From Acidobacteriota bacterium (GTDB lineage: Bacteria > Acidobacteriota > Terriglobia > Bryobacterales > Bryobacteraceae): DNA of 60,843 nucleotides. Positions 1 to 8,769 of the stretch are shown here, one piece after another. The position numbers and the translations under genes were made by a program. Within the stretch, counting starts at the first letter, position 1; each line of letters opens with the position of its first letter. The notes under the pieces were generated by a model that worked only from the letters and a program-made list of their open reading frames with translations, did not search any database and was not told the origin of the DNA. The stretch is taken from NCBI GenBank assembly GCA_947470805.1, contig CANIVU010000050.1, positions 1 through 60,843 of the forward strand, given 5' to 3'.

Positions 1-76
1 CCTCGCTTCGCTCGCCTTCGCTCCGTTCCGCGGCTCCCCACGCCGTGGTCGATCCGTTCGTCTGCTGCTTGTTCAT
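1..76 (-). CDS. Possible IS3-type transposase OrfA, N-terminus only (runs off the left edge)
   Basis: An ATG at 76 opens a leftward frame that stays open for 25 codons to base 1. The residues begin MNKQQTNGSTTAWG and continue into an E/R/S-rich stretch. From memory this resembles the disordered start of a group of IS3-family OrfA subunits whose helix-turn-helix follows about 20 residues later; that part is outside the window. The call is a resemblance only. The context supports it: the neighbouring secreted-protein gene ends abruptly a few dozen bases upstream of this start, as expected at an insertion junction. Confidence 0.3.
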   Translation of the reverse strand, partial: MNKQQTNGSTTAWGAAERSEGERSE

Positions 77-141
77 TCCGGTTCTCTTTCCCGCTCTGCT
101 CTTTAATTAGTCGAACCGGATTTGTCTCACCTATGTTGGCA
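1..141 (-). mobile_element. Possible insertion-sequence end (partial)
   Basis: The domain encoded by the minus-strand gene on the right breaks off near 140-150, and its last codons and stop appear to come from different DNA. Read on the minus strand from 141, the sequence starts TGCCAACATAGGTGAGACA, with the TG start usual for IS3-family terminal repeats, and is followed about 65 bases on by the ATG of a possible transposase. The other terminal repeat and any target duplication lie outside the window, so the exact boundary (135-150) is inferred. Confidence 0.3.
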
Positions 142-1449
142 CGGAGGGAGGTGCAGATACTCTCCCCGGCGCACGGGAGAGGTTGGCGTGACGAACCCGC
201 GATAATCCTCGTGAATGAACTGGATCCATCGATTGTTGCCTACAGGCGAAACCGCCGCCGCCTCCATGGGAGCGACGGGAGTCTTCGTCGAATAGTTCAG
301 CCACGGGCGAGCCACCGACGAAATGCTGACTGTATCCACAGCGCCGGCCACAACGTCACCGGGCATCTGCGCGAAGCTGGACCCATACGCTCCACGAATC
401 CACGGCAGCTTCTGGCCGCCCCATTCCACCGTGAAATCCGGTTCGCCAGCGGTGGTGAGCAGGCCACGGCTGTTCAACGGCCCAACGGACTTGTCCAGCG
501 CGACCCACTCGAAAGTCGATGGAGACGGCCGCGACAGAAGTCGCGTTAATCCGCTATTGAAGACTCCACCGCTCGGCACCAGGACCGATATTTTCGTAGC
601 TACCTCGAATACGGCTCTCTTGTCTCCACAGGAATACAGCACTCGCTGCCCGTTCGCAGCGGCGGCGCCGATCTCGGCTTGTGTGGCGTACCATGTTTCG
701 CTGGGCAAAATCCGCGAGCGAACCAACCGCTTCGGACACTGCGCCGCCAGCGCTACGGTCTTTCCTTCGACGCGATCGAAACGCTGCAGCGTCTGGTCAA
801 AAGGTACGAAGACGTTGCTGTTGTCGTCCCAGAAATAAAGATACCTTTCATGGCCGCCCGGTGGAACGTTGGCCGGCAGTGGCGTGATCTGCGTCCGTCC
901 GACATCCCACGCGCAGTAGTAGCTTCCTGTGTCGCAAGTGAAGTGAACCGTGCCGTTGTCGGCGATGCTGAACCGGTTGTCCTGAAGCATGGGGCCGTCA
1001 AGAACCCCTGCCTGGGTTACCCCGGCGCTGGTGATGACCATGCGTGTAATCGAGACTTTCGGCGCGGAGCGTTTCACCGCGAGCCAAACGCCGTTCGAGC
1101 TCATTGAAACCTGGGCCGATCGCGAGATTTCGTAGAGCGGAGCGGCTGACCCATGCCGCAGAATCTGCCATTTGTCCGGGGACTCCATGGATCCGTAACT
1201 GACCAGTATCGTCTGCCCATCCGAACTGAGGCCACGAAGAGACACGGCCGGTTCTGTCGGCGTGTCGATTACCGTCCAAACTGTTCCGCCGCTCCACGTC
1301 CACAGCCGGCTGCCCGCGTCGATACTCCCCGTCACCGGCCTGCCGCTGAAGTACACAATCCGCCCATCATCGGAGGCCGCATACTGCTGCCCATACATCC
1401 CCAATGCCAGCAACAGCAAACTACCGCAACGCATGATCCCCCGCCACAT
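127..1449 (-). CDS. Secreted beta-propeller-like protein with truncated TIGR03437-type C-terminus
   Basis: A signal peptide follows the start (MWRGIMRCGSLLLLALGMYG); I chose ATG 1449 because GGAGAGG lies five bases upstream, but ATG 1434 is also possible. The body has repeated short segments such as DDGRIVYF and SSDGQTILVS, like the blades of TolB/WD40-type propellers. The last 90 residues match the pattern of the Solibacter TIGR03437 domain (a P-x-E-A-A-A segment, then VRRGEYLHL), but the expected YATGLGPV-like continuation is missing and the frame ends in PPCQHR. The gene therefore looks cut short, probably by an insertion sequence. It overlaps the end of the upstream DUF2264 gene by 29 bases, suggesting co-transcription. 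No enzymatic function can be assigned. Confidence 0.6.
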   Translation of the reverse strand: MWRGIMRCGSLLLLALGMYGQQYAASDDGRIVYFSGRPVTGSIDAGSRLWTWSGGTVWTVIDTPTEPAVSLRGLSSDGQTILVSYGSMESPDKWQILRHGSAAPLYEISRSAQVSMSSNGVWLAVKRSAPKVSITRMVITSAGVTQAGVLDGPMLQDNRFSIADNGTVHFTCDTGSYYCAWDVGRTQITPLPANVPPGGHERYLYFWDDNSNVFVPFDQTLQRFDRVEGKTVALAAQCPKRLVRSRILPSETWYATQAEIGAAAANGQRVLYSCGDKRAVFEVATKISVLVPSGGVFNSGLTRLLSRPSPSTFEWVALDKSVGPLNSRGLLTTAGEPDFTVEWGGQKLPWIRGAYGSSFAQMPGDVVAGAVDTVSISSVARPWLNYSTKTPVAPMEAAAVSPVGNNRWIQFIHEDYRGFVTPTSPVRRGEYLHLPPCQHR

Positions 1450-2575
1450 TCTCCCCTCTCCAAATCCGCACGCTCGTCCACGCCGCATCCGGCGCCGCCC
1501 AAAACGGCGCATCCTCCGCCAGCCCTAACGGCAACAACACAAATGAGCTCAAATACGTACTCCCCACATTGATATAAGTATCCGCCATCGCCGGCTGCGC
1601 CCCCAGAAACCCCACCTGCAACCACCCGTTCGCATCGAAGTTCCCCGACCCCGCCGGGAACATCCGGTCAATCACCGCCGTCAACGCCCCGCGCACCGCC
1701 GCCGGCTCCACCGGCAACCTCCCCCGCAACGCCTGGTTCGCCAAATGGTGAAACACCCCCGTCCGGTAACACATGCTCCGCCCCAACACCGGAAACGTCC
1801 CATCCGGCCCAATCAGCCGCTCCTGCACCGCCGCATACCGCAGCGCCCGCGCCTCCACCGCCTCCCGCATCGGCCCGCCAATGCGATCCAAAATCGCCAC
1901 CAGAAACGGCTGAATCACATACGAGTTGTAGTAGTCCCAATGGAACGCCGGCCCGTCGCCATACACCCCGTCGCCCTTGTACCACTGCTCGTGCTGCCGC
2001 AGCGCATAATCGACGCGCATCTTGTCCCAGTCCTCGCCAATCGACTGGAAAAACATCTCCACCATCGCGCTGAACAGCAGCCAGTTGTTGAACCCCGGCT
2101 GCGTCTTCCGCGTGGCCAATAACGCCTCCCGCAACTGCCGCTGCGACGTCGCCCCCAACGCCCTATACCAATCCGGCCATCGCAACAGCGCCAGCGCCAG
2201 AAACGCCGCGTCCACCAGCGATTGCCCCTGCGTCGTGAACGGCATGTAGTCCGCCGACGCCGGGTCCACCGCCCGCGCCAATCCCGCAATCGCCCGACGC
2301 CGATACTCTCCCTGCAACGCCCGCTCCGCCGCCGGAACATTCACCAACGCCAGCCACGGCGATATCCCGCAAACCGTCCGCCCAAAGGCCTCCAATGGCG
2401 CCGGCGCCTTCGCCGTCGGCAACCGCTTCTTCAACTCCTCCCGCGCCAGGTTCTCCATCACCGGCCGCGCGATCCGGTCCAACAACGAAACCCACCGCGC
2501 ACGCACCACACCGGAAGATGCCGGAGCGGCCGCCGCCAGCCCCAGCGGCGAACACAGCAAACTTCGACGCTTCAT
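1421..2575 (-). CDS. DUF2264 family protein (predicted carbohydrate-active, alpha/alpha toroid)
   Basis: 384 residues with a Tat-like leader (MKRRSLLCSPLGLAAAAP), so probably exported. The rest matches DUF2264 by its aromatic signature segments: NNWLLFSAMVEMFF (about 160-175), YGDGPAFHWDYYNSYVIQP (about 205-225) and GRSMCYRTG (about 265). Family members fold as alpha/alpha barrels, and some DUF2264 proteins have been placed among glycoside hydrolases acting on uronic-acid oligosaccharides; the substrate here is unknown. The downstream secreted gene overlaps its 3' end. It is transcribed divergently from the M20 peptidase gene, with 42 bases between the two starts. Start ATG 2575 keeps the twin-arginine leader intact. 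Confidence 0.75.
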   Translation of the reverse strand: MKRRSLLCSPLGLAAAAPASSGVVRARWVSLLDRIARPVMENLAREELKKRLPTAKAPAPLEAFGRTVCGISPWLALVNVPAAERALQGEYRRRAIAGLARAVDPASADYMPFTTQGQSLVDAAFLALALLRWPDWYRALGATSQRQLREALLATRKTQPGFNNWLLFSAMVEMFFQSIGEDWDKMRVDYALRQHEQWYKGDGVYGDGPAFHWDYYNSYVIQPFLVAILDRIGGPMREAVEARALRYAAVQERLIGPDGTFPVLGRSMCYRTGVFHHLANQALRGRLPVEPAAVRGALTAVIDRMFPAGSGNFDANGWLQVGFLGAQPAMADTYINVGSTYLSSFVLLPLGLAEDAPFWAAPDAAWTSVRIWRGENVAGDHALR

Positions 2576-2617
2576 GCCTCTCAGCCTACACCCATCCCCC
2601 CTATAATGGAGGTTTCT

Positions 2618-4000
2618 ATGTCCAACTCAGCCGGCCTCGCCGCCATCAACCAATGGGTCGACGCCAATAGCGCGCGCCTGCTCGAAGAACTCTTCCAGCT
2701 CATCCGCATTCCCAGCATCTCCACGCTCCCGGAACACGCCGGTGACGTCGCCCGCGCGGCCCAGTTCACCGCCGACGCGCTGAAAACCGCCGGCCTCGAA
2801 AACATCGAAATCATCCCCACCGAGCGCCATCCGCTCATCTACGCCGACTGGCTCCACGCCCCCGGCAAGCCCACCGTTCTCTGCTACGGACACTACGACG
2901 TCCAGCCGCCCGACCCGCTTGAACTCTGGGTCTCCCCGCCCTTCGAACCCGAAGTCCGCAACGGCAACATCTACGCCCGCGGCGCCGTCGACGACAAGGG
3001 GCAGATGTACGCCCACATCAAGGCGCTCGAAGCCGTCAAAGCGCTCACCGGCACCTTCCCGTTGAACATCAAAGTGCTCATCGAAGGCGAAGAGGAAATC
3101 GGCGGCGCGTCCATCGCGAAATTCGTCCCCGAACACAAGGAGAAGCTGAAGGCTGACGTCGCCCTCGTCTCCGACACGGCCCTCTACGCCGAAGGCATCC
3201 CCACGCTCTGCATCGGCCTCCGCGGCCTCTGCTACATGGAAGTGGAAGCGCAGGGCCCCTCGCGCGACCTCCACTCCGGCCTCTACGGAGGCGCCGCGCC
3301 CAACGCCGTCTTCGGCCTCATCGAACTGCTCGCCAAAGCCAAGAACGCCGACGGCGTCATCCAGATCCCCGGCTTCTACGACGACGTCGCCGAGCCCGCC
3401 TCCGCCGAACTCGACTCCTGGAACAGCCTGCCCTTCAACGCCGATGAATACGTGAACAACGAGATCGGCGCCGCCGTGACCGGCGAACCCGGTCGCAGCG
3501 TGTTCGAAAAGACCTGGTCCCGCCCGACGCTCGAAGTCCACGGCATCGCCGGCGGCTTCACCGGCGCCGGGTCGAAGACCGTGATCCCCGCCAAGGCCCT
3601 CGCCAAAGTCAGCTTCCGCCTCGTCCCCAATCAGGACCCGGAAAAGATCGTGGCTCTCTTCAAGGATTGGGTCGCCGCCAACAAGCCCGCCGGCATTGAG
3701 GCGCAGGTGAAAGTGCTCGGCACCAGCCCCGGCATCATCGTTAATCCGGACCATCCGGCCATCGCCGTCGCTGCCGAAGTCTTCGAAGAATCGCTCGGCC
3801 GCAAGACTGTCTTCACGCGCTCCGGCGGGTCCATCCCCATCGTGGGCGACTTCGCCAAACACCTCGGCATCCCCACCGTTCTGATGGGCTTCGGACTCCC
3901 CGACGACGGGCTCCACTCGCCGAACGAAAAGTTCAAACTGGCCAACTACTACCAGGGCATCGCCACCGTGGCGCATTTCCTGCAACGCTACGGAGGATAG
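2618..4000 (+). CDS. M20 family metallopeptidase (dipeptidase)
   Basis: 460 residues, cytosolic. It has the di-zinc M20 core: YGHYDVQ with H92 and D94, RGAVDDKG with D125, and EGEEEIGG with the catalytic glutamate pair at 159-160. The length and the PPDPLELWVSPPFEP segment are those of the CNDP-like dipeptidase branch rather than ArgE or DapE. An in-frame ATG at 2606 exists, but GGAGG at 2608-2612 sits correctly for ATG 2618. The next gene (murJ) starts on the base after the stop, so this is the head of a tight operon. The likely role is peptide recycling; the exact substrate cannot be told. Confidence 0.85.
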   Translation: MSNSAGLAAINQWVDANSARLLEELFQLIRIPSISTLPEHAGDVARAAQFTADALKTAGLENIEIIPTERHPLIYADWLHAPGKPTVLCYGHYDVQPPDPLELWVSPPFEPEVRNGNIYARGAVDDKGQMYAHIKALEAVKALTGTFPLNIKVLIEGEEEIGGASIAKFVPEHKEKLKADVALVSDTALYAEGIPTLCIGLRGLCYMEVEAQGPSRDLHSGLYGGAAPNAVFGLIELLAKAKNADGVIQIPGFYDDVAEPASAELDSWNSLPFNADEYVNNEIGAAVTGEPGRSVFEKTWSRPTLEVHGIAGGFTGAGSKTVIPAKALAKVSFRLVPNQDPEKIVALFKDWVAANKPAGIEAQVKVLGTSPGIIVNPDHPAIAVAAEVFEESLGRKTVFTRSGGSIPIVGDFAKHLGIPTVLMGFGLPDDGLHSPNEKFKLANYYQGIATVAHFLQRYGG

Positions 4001-5662
4001 GTGTCGGAGACCGACCGGGCCGGCGTCGCGCTGCGCCAACGCAACACGGCCGAGAGCGTCGCCCGATCGGCGGGAATCACCTCCATTGCCGTGCTGGCCA
4101 GCCGCGTCACCGGTCTGGCGCGCGAAATGGCACTCGCCCGCCTCTTCGGTGCCGGCGCCGCCAACGACGCCTTCCTGCTCGCCTTCCGCATCCCCAACCT
4201 GACTCGTGACCTCTTCGCCGAAGGCGCGCTCTCCTCTGCCTTCGTCCCCACGTTCGTCGAGTACCTGCAAAAGAAATCCCGTGCCGACGCGGCCTACTTG
4301 GCTAACCTCGTCGCCACCGCCATCATCGTCATCGTCGGCGCCGTCTGCCTGCTCGGCATGGCCTTCGCGCCGCAACTGGTTTCCACGCTCGCCCCCGGCT
4401 TCCACCAGGTGCCCGGCAAGTTCGACATGGCCGTCCGCATGACGCGCATCATGAGCCCGTTTCTATTGCTCGTCGCGCTCGCCGCCCAAGTCATGGGCAT
4501 CCTCAACGCCTGCGGCCGCTTCGCCCTCCCGGCGCTCAGTTCGTCCATGTTCAACGTGGGCTCGCTGGTCTGCGGTCTGCTGATCGGCCGGGTGTTCGGC
4601 CCGCAGATCGGCATCACGCCCATCGAAGGCATGGCCTGGGGCGTCATGTGCGGCGGCGCGTTGCAGTTGTTCGCGCAGGTGCCCAGTCTCGTCCGCGAAG
4701 GCTTCCTCTTCCGGCCTACACTGAACTTCGATCATCCCGGCCTCATCTACATCGCGAAGTTGATGGGTCCGGCCATCCTCGGCAACGCCGCCGTGCAGAT
4801 CAACGTCATGGTGAACTCCAACTTCGCCTCGCAGATCAACGACCCCGTCACCGGCTTCAACGGCCCCGTCACCTGGCTTGGCTGCGCCTTCCGCTTCATG
4901 CAACTGCCGCTGGGTTTGTTCGGTGTCGCCATCGGTGGGGCGACGCTACCCGCCATCTCCCGCGCCGCCGCCAACGGCGATATGGATGATTTCCGCCGCA
5001 CGCTCTCGCAATCGCTCGGCCTCGTATTTCTGCTAACAATCCCATCCTCCGCTGGCCTGCTTGTCATCGGCGACGCCATCATCGGTTCGCTCTTTGAGGG
5101 CGGCCAGTTCCGCGCCTACGACACCCAACAAACCGCCGCCGCGCTCGCCTGGTTCGCCGCCGGCCTCGTCGGCTACGCAGCGTTGAAAATCCTCGTCCCG
5201 GCCTTCTACGCGCTGAAGGACTCGAAGACGCCCATGTACATCAGCCTGGCCTCCATCGCGACGAACTACTTCATCGTCTCCACCATGACCGGCGCCACCA
5301 GTTTCGGCCACGCGGGCCTGGCGCTCTCCACCGCCGCCGTCGCCATCACCGGCGCCCTGCTGCAGTTCGCGATGTTGCGCCACCGTGTCGGCGGCATCTA
5401 CGGTCGCGCGCTGTTCTCCAGCGTCATGAAGATCACCTTCGCCACCGCCATCATGTCGTTCGGCATCTGGGGCGCCGAATGGCTCGCCACCACCTGGATG
5501 CCCGCCGGGCGTGGCCGCTATCTGTTGACGCTCGCCATGGCGCTGCCCACCGGCGTCGGCCTTTACTACTTCGTCTGCCGCAGTCTGAAAATCGAGGAGA
5601 TGGATCTGGCGGTCACCGCCCTCGCCAAACCCCTCGAGCGATTGCGTGCTAGAATCCGCTAG
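4001..5662 (+). CDS. murJ: Lipid II flippase MurJ
   Basis: 553 residues, very hydrophobic, about 14 membrane helices of the MVF/MviN type. The N-terminal signature (GITSIAVLASRVTGLAREM, then a conserved FRIPNLTRDLFAEGALS-type stretch around residues 60-85) is that of MurJ, which flips lipid-linked peptidoglycan precursor across the inner membrane. GTG start directly abutting the stop of the M20 gene; the GGAGG for this start lies inside the end of that gene. The 30-residue cytosolic extension before the first helix is somewhat long. Translational coupling with its neighbours is likely. Confidence 0.93.
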   Translation: MSETDRAGVALRQRNTAESVARSAGITSIAVLASRVTGLAREMALARLFGAGAANDAFLLAFRIPNLTRDLFAEGALSSAFVPTFVEYLQKKSRADAAYLANLVATAIIVIVGAVCLLGMAFAPQLVSTLAPGFHQVPGKFDMAVRMTRIMSPFLLLVALAAQVMGILNACGRFALPALSSSMFNVGSLVCGLLIGRVFGPQIGITPIEGMAWGVMCGGALQLFAQVPSLVREGFLFRPTLNFDHPGLIYIAKLMGPAILGNAAVQINVMVNSNFASQINDPVTGFNGPVTWLGCAFRFMQLPLGLFGVAIGGATLPAISRAAANGDMDDFRRTLSQSLGLVFLLTIPSSAGLLVIGDAIIGSLFEGGQFRAYDTQQTAAALAWFAAGLVGYAALKILVPAFYALKDSKTPMYISLASIATNYFIVSTMTGATSFGHAGLALSTAAVAITGALLQFAMLRHRVGGIYGRALFSSVMKITFATAIMSFGIWGAEWLATTWMPAGRGRYLLTLAMALPTGVGLYYFVCRSLKIEEMDLAVTALAKPLERLRARIR

Positions 5663-5668
5663 GAATCA

Positions 5669-6394
5669 ATGCTTCCAGAGATCTCTACGCTCGCCCGCCT
5701 CGAACAACTCGACGCCCAGACCCACCAGCTCCAGGTCCGCCTCACCGAACTGCCGAAGATCCTCACCGCCGAAAAGAAGGCGGTGGAGGCGAAGAAGAAA
5801 CAGGTGGAAGACCTGCAGGCCCAGTTCGCCGCCAACGAAAAGGAACGCCGCCAGTTGGAAGGCGATATGCAACTGCGCCAGACCAAGCTGAAGAAGCTCA
5901 AGGGGCAGTTGGAACAGGCCTCCAGTGAAGCCCAGGTCACCGCGTTCGAACACGAGATTCAGTTCAATACCAGCGAGATCAGCAAGGCCGAAGACCGCGT
6001 GTTGGAGTTGATGGAACAGTCCGAAACGCTGGAGCCGCAGATCAAGGCGGAGCAGGCCACGGCCGCCGCCGCGCAGAAGGCGGGCCTGGAACATTTCAAG
6101 GCCGCCGAACAGGAACACAAAGCCGGAATGGCGCAGATCGCCCAGAACGCCGCGTCGGTAAAGGAACTGGTCGCCGCGCTCGATCCGAAGTATGCGCAAC
6201 TCTACGAGCGGCTCCGCAAGAAATACAAGACCGGACCGATTCTCTGCGAAGCAATCGACGGCAACTGCGGCGTCTGCCAAATGGCGCTGCGCCTGGCCTT
6301 CTGGCAAGGCGTGAAAGCGGAGCCGGATAAGCTGTGGCAGTGCGAGGAGTGCTCGCGCGTGCTCGTCTACAACCCATCGGTGATGCTGGCGTAG
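5669..6394 (+). CDS. Coiled-coil protein with C4 zinc ribbon (DUF164/CdsZ-like)
   Basis: 241 residues. Residues 10 to about 180 are a long heptad coiled coil rich in E, K, Q and A. The C-terminus carries a zinc ribbon with C200-GV-C203 and C225-EE-C228 (zf-RING_7/DUF164 type). Members of this widespread family include CdsZ, studied in chlamydiae, and are thought to bind nucleic acid or act as scaffolds; the role here is unproven. It starts six bases after murJ and is followed four bases later by a membrane protein, so it belongs to the murJ operon. No signal peptide. Confidence 0.85.
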   Translation: MLPEISTLARLEQLDAQTHQLQVRLTELPKILTAEKKAVEAKKKQVEDLQAQFAANEKERRQLEGDMQLRQTKLKKLKGQLEQASSEAQVTAFEHEIQFNTSEISKAEDRVLELMEQSETLEPQIKAEQATAAAAQKAGLEHFKAAEQEHKAGMAQIAQNAASVKELVAALDPKYAQLYERLRKKYKTGPILCEAIDGNCGVCQMALRLAFWQGVKAEPDKLWQCEECSRVLVYNPSVMLA

Positions 6395-6398
6395 CAAC

Positions 6399-6965
6399 GT
6401 GTTCCTGCGGATCACCATCGGGGTCTGCATCGCGGTTCTGGTTTCGTCGGCATGGCACGCGGCGTTCCCTCTGATCTTCCGTTCTGCGTCGAACCTCGCT
6501 CTGTGGCTGCTCTTCTGGGTCATGGCCCTGGGTAGCGGGATCTTCTGCGTACTCCGCCGTCGGGAATGGCCGCGATCCGTCTATCCGTTTCTCGTTTGCG
6601 CCATCACGCTCTTGGCGGTCTATGCGCTGCCCTTCGATACCCTAAGCCGCTACCTTGAGTTCCGCGAGAAGCTCGCCGCGCGCGAGGCCATCGTCCGGGA
6701 GCGGGAAGCGGGTCGTGTTCTCCCTGTCGACCCGCCCGGCGGCCTCTGGATCCAGGCTCCGCACCGTACGATCAATGGGCACGACATCGCACTCCTTGAA
6801 CTCGACGGCCACCCCACCGTGTTCTTCTATACGTGGGCTACTTCAGATACCTGGGAAGGCTGGCTCTACGTCCCCACCGGCGCCAATCCAGATCACTTCG
6901 ACGACCACGGCGACCACAAGCGATGGCGCCTGGACGAACACTGGATCTACTTCGGCTACCGATGA
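6399..6965 (+). CDS. Hypothetical membrane protein, first of a tandem paralogous pair
   Basis: 188 residues from GTG 6399. An N-terminal helix (about 4-25), a second around residues 30-50 (LALWLLFWVMALGSG) and a third around 60-75 precede a soluble C-terminal part. It aligns along its length with the next gene: both start LRITI-x-I/V-C, share LWLLFW/VWLLFW, a LP-x-LSRxxEF segment, VFFY, an EGWLYVP/EGYVYDP segment and a final EHWxYxG. The C-terminal 100 residues probably form a small domain facing the periplasm or cytosol. Function unknown; its stop overlaps the next start (ATGA). Confidence 0.65.
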   Translation: MFLRITIGVCIAVLVSSAWHAAFPLIFRSASNLALWLLFWVMALGSGIFCVLRRREWPRSVYPFLVCAITLLAVYALPFDTLSRYLEFREKLAAREAIVREREAGRVLPVDPPGGLWIQAPHRTINGHDIALLELDGHPTVFFYTWATSDTWEGWLYVPTGANPDHFDDHGDHKRWRLDEHWIYFGYR

Positions 6966-7486
6966 ATCTCCTGCGAATCACGATTGCAATTTGCACGCTT
7001 CTCGTCGGCGTTGCCGCCCTGAACGCGGGCTTCCCGATGACGATCCCATACTGGTTGGTTTGGCTGCTCTTCTGGCTCACCGCATTTGTCGCGCTCTTTC
7101 GCTTCGTGACGTGGGATCGTCCGGGCCTCCCCGCCGGAATCTGTGCCGCCACGCTTCTGCTCGTTTATCTCTTGCCGCTGGAGAAGCTAAGCCGAAACAT
7201 AGAGTTCAAACGCAATGAAGCGGAGTTCGCGGCGATAGTCAACCGCATTCACTCGGGTTTGATCGCGCGCGAACCTGCGGCCTACAGCTACGGTCTGCCG
7301 GGCCGCCACTATCGCGCGGGCAACAGGAAAATCGCCGTCACGGAACGGAATGGCGCGGAAGTCGTATTTTTCTACGCATTTCTTTCTTCCGATGCCCCGG
7401 AAGGCTATGTCTATGACCCCTCCGGCGCCGGGTCAAAATCCCTACGCCAACGGATCAACGAACACTGGTACTACGGTCGCCCGTAA
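6962..7486 (+). CDS. Hypothetical membrane protein, second of a tandem paralogous pair
   Basis: 174 residues from ATG 6962, which overlaps the previous stop by four bases; longer in-frame extensions upstream lie inside the preceding gene. It has the same architecture as its neighbour: three N-terminal membrane helices (MNLLRITIAICTLLVGVAAL; WLVWLLFWLTAFVALF; ICAATLLLVYLLP) and a soluble tail ending EHWYYGRP. The conserved tail pattern (VFFY, EGYVYDP, EHWYY) suggests a common ligand or partner. It is the last gene of the murJ-containing run and converges with prmA, whose end is only seven bases away. Confidence 0.7.
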   Translation: MNLLRITIAICTLLVGVAALNAGFPMTIPYWLVWLLFWLTAFVALFRFVTWDRPGLPAGICAATLLLVYLLPLEKLSRNIEFKRNEAEFAAIVNRIHSGLIAREPAAYSYGLPGRHYRAGNRKIAVTERNGAEVVFFYAFLSSDAPEGYVYDPSGAGSKSLRQRINEHWYYGRP

Positions 7487-7493
7487 CCGCACA

Positions 7494-8279
7494 CTAGCAA
7501 ACAATACGCAGCCAAATGTCCTCTTCATAGACCTCCCTCGGCGGTATGCCGTTGGCGGTCAGAGCCTTCACCACCCGCTCCCCATGCCGCGGAGGCACAC
7601 CGCTGATGATGACACGTCCACCGGGCCGCAGCACGCGGCTCATCTCGGCGGCGTGATTGGCAATTGTCTCCGCGTTCAAATTCGCCAGCAATACGTCAAC
7701 ACTCGCATCCCGCACCGAACGGATCGAGCCCACAAACAAACCCACCGCCGCCGGCAAGTCCTCGCGCGCCGCCATCACCGCGTCCAGATCGATATCGGCC
7801 GCGCTCACCGCTTTCGCCCCCAACGCGTTCGCCGCCAGCGCCAGAATGCCGGACCCGGTCCCGAAGTCGAACACCACATCCGTCGGTTTCAACTCCCGCT
7901 CCAACGCCTGCAAACACAGCTGCGTCGTCAAATCCGCGCCCGTGCCGAAGCCCACCCCGGGATTGATCACCAAACGAACCCGGCCCTCCGGCGTCGGCTC
8001 ATCGTTCCACGGCGGCACCACCCAGATCCGTTCTCCCACCGCGAACCCCGGCCACCGAGCGCGCGTCTCCGCCGCCCAATCCACGTCGGGCTCTTCTTCC
8101 CAACGAGGGTCAAACGCCGCATAGGCCGCCGCGTCAAACTGCTCCGCGAAAAACGCCCGCAACTCCACCCGGTTGGCGTTCAAATCGATCTCTGTCACGC
8201 CCTGCGTTTCATCCTCCCACAGCGCCGCGATCAACTCGTCTTTCTGCTCAACACTGCACTCCAACCGTAAGGAAACCAT
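7494..8279 (-). CDS. prmA: Ribosomal protein L11 methyltransferase
   Basis: 261 residues from ATG 8279; an upstream extension to 8492 is open but is low-complexity antisense to the DinB gene. PrmA trimethylates ribosomal protein L11 using S-adenosylmethionine. Evidence: the N-terminal substrate-binding part, the PrmA signature NPGVGFGTGADLTT (107-120), SAM-binding motif I DFGTGSGILALA (138-149), the acidic motif II ADIDLDAV and motif IV LLANLNAET, where the family has N-L/I-x. Slightly shorter than the usual 290 residues because of a shortened N-terminal domain. Divergent from the DinB gene with 22 bases between the starts. Confidence 0.88.
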   Translation of the reverse strand: MVSLRLECSVEQKDELIAALWEDETQGVTEIDLNANRVELRAFFAEQFDAAAYAAFDPRWEEEPDVDWAAETRARWPGFAVGERIWVVPPWNDEPTPEGRVRLVINPGVGFGTGADLTTQLCLQALERELKPTDVVFDFGTGSGILALAANALGAKAVSAADIDLDAVMAAREDLPAAVGLFVGSIRSVRDASVDVLLANLNAETIANHAAEMSRVLRPGGRVIISGVPPRHGERVVKALTANGIPPREVYEEDIWLRIVC

Positions 8280-8301
8280 GTCATTCCATGATAATGGCTG
8301 A

Positions 8302-8769
8302 ATGGCGATACACTCCGAACTCATCAGCCTTTTCACCCGCGATCTGCGCCGCGTGGCGCAGGAGATAGAGGCCTTCCCCACCGATGAATCGCTCTGGCAA
8401 ACGGCCCCCGGCGTAACCAACTCCGCCGGCAACCTCGCCCTCCACCTCGAAGGAAACCTCCGCGAATACATCGGCCGCCAGCTCGGCGGCATCGCCTATA
8501 CGCGCCAGCGCCCCCTCGAGTTCTCAACAACAGGCCTCACCCGCGCCGAGGTCGCCGCCCGCATCGACGCCGTCCGCGAAACCATCATCCCCACATTGGC
8601 CACCGCCGACCTCGACGCCCTATTCCCCGAAAACGTCCTCGGCCAACCCCTCACCACGCGGCAGTTCGTCCTCCACCTGCTCGGCCACCTGAACTACCAC
8701 TTGGGCCAGATCGATTACCTGCGCCTTATGAACACAGGCGACGGAGCCATCAAACTCGCCGGCCTCTAA
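8302..8769 (+). CDS. DinB-fold metal-dependent protein
   Basis: 155 residues. Four-helix DinB/YfiT-like fold with the three metal-ligand histidines in the expected places: H48 in LALHLEGN, and H129 and H133 in LGHLNYHLGQ. Family members include thiol-dependent transferases (bacillithiol, mycothiol) and damage-inducible proteins of unknown activity; nothing here fixes the substrate. Start ATG 8302 is the first available one. It is divergent from prmA and its last four bases overlap the end of the convergent acyl-CoA ligase gene. Confidence 0.8.
   Translation: MAIHSELISLFTRDLRRVAQEIEAFPTDESLWQTAPGVTNSAGNLALHLEGNLREYIGRQLGGIAYTRQRPLEFSTTGLTRAEVAARIDAVRETIIPTLATADLDALFPENVLGQPLTTRQFVLHLLGHLNYHLGQIDYLRLMNTGDGAIKLAGL

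Noticed and set aside
2627-4405. 592-codon open frame on the minus strand over the M20 peptidase and murJ genes
   Set aside because: Gly/Asp/Val-rich antisense shadow of high-GC genes with C-ending codons; the + strand proteins have intact family motifs.
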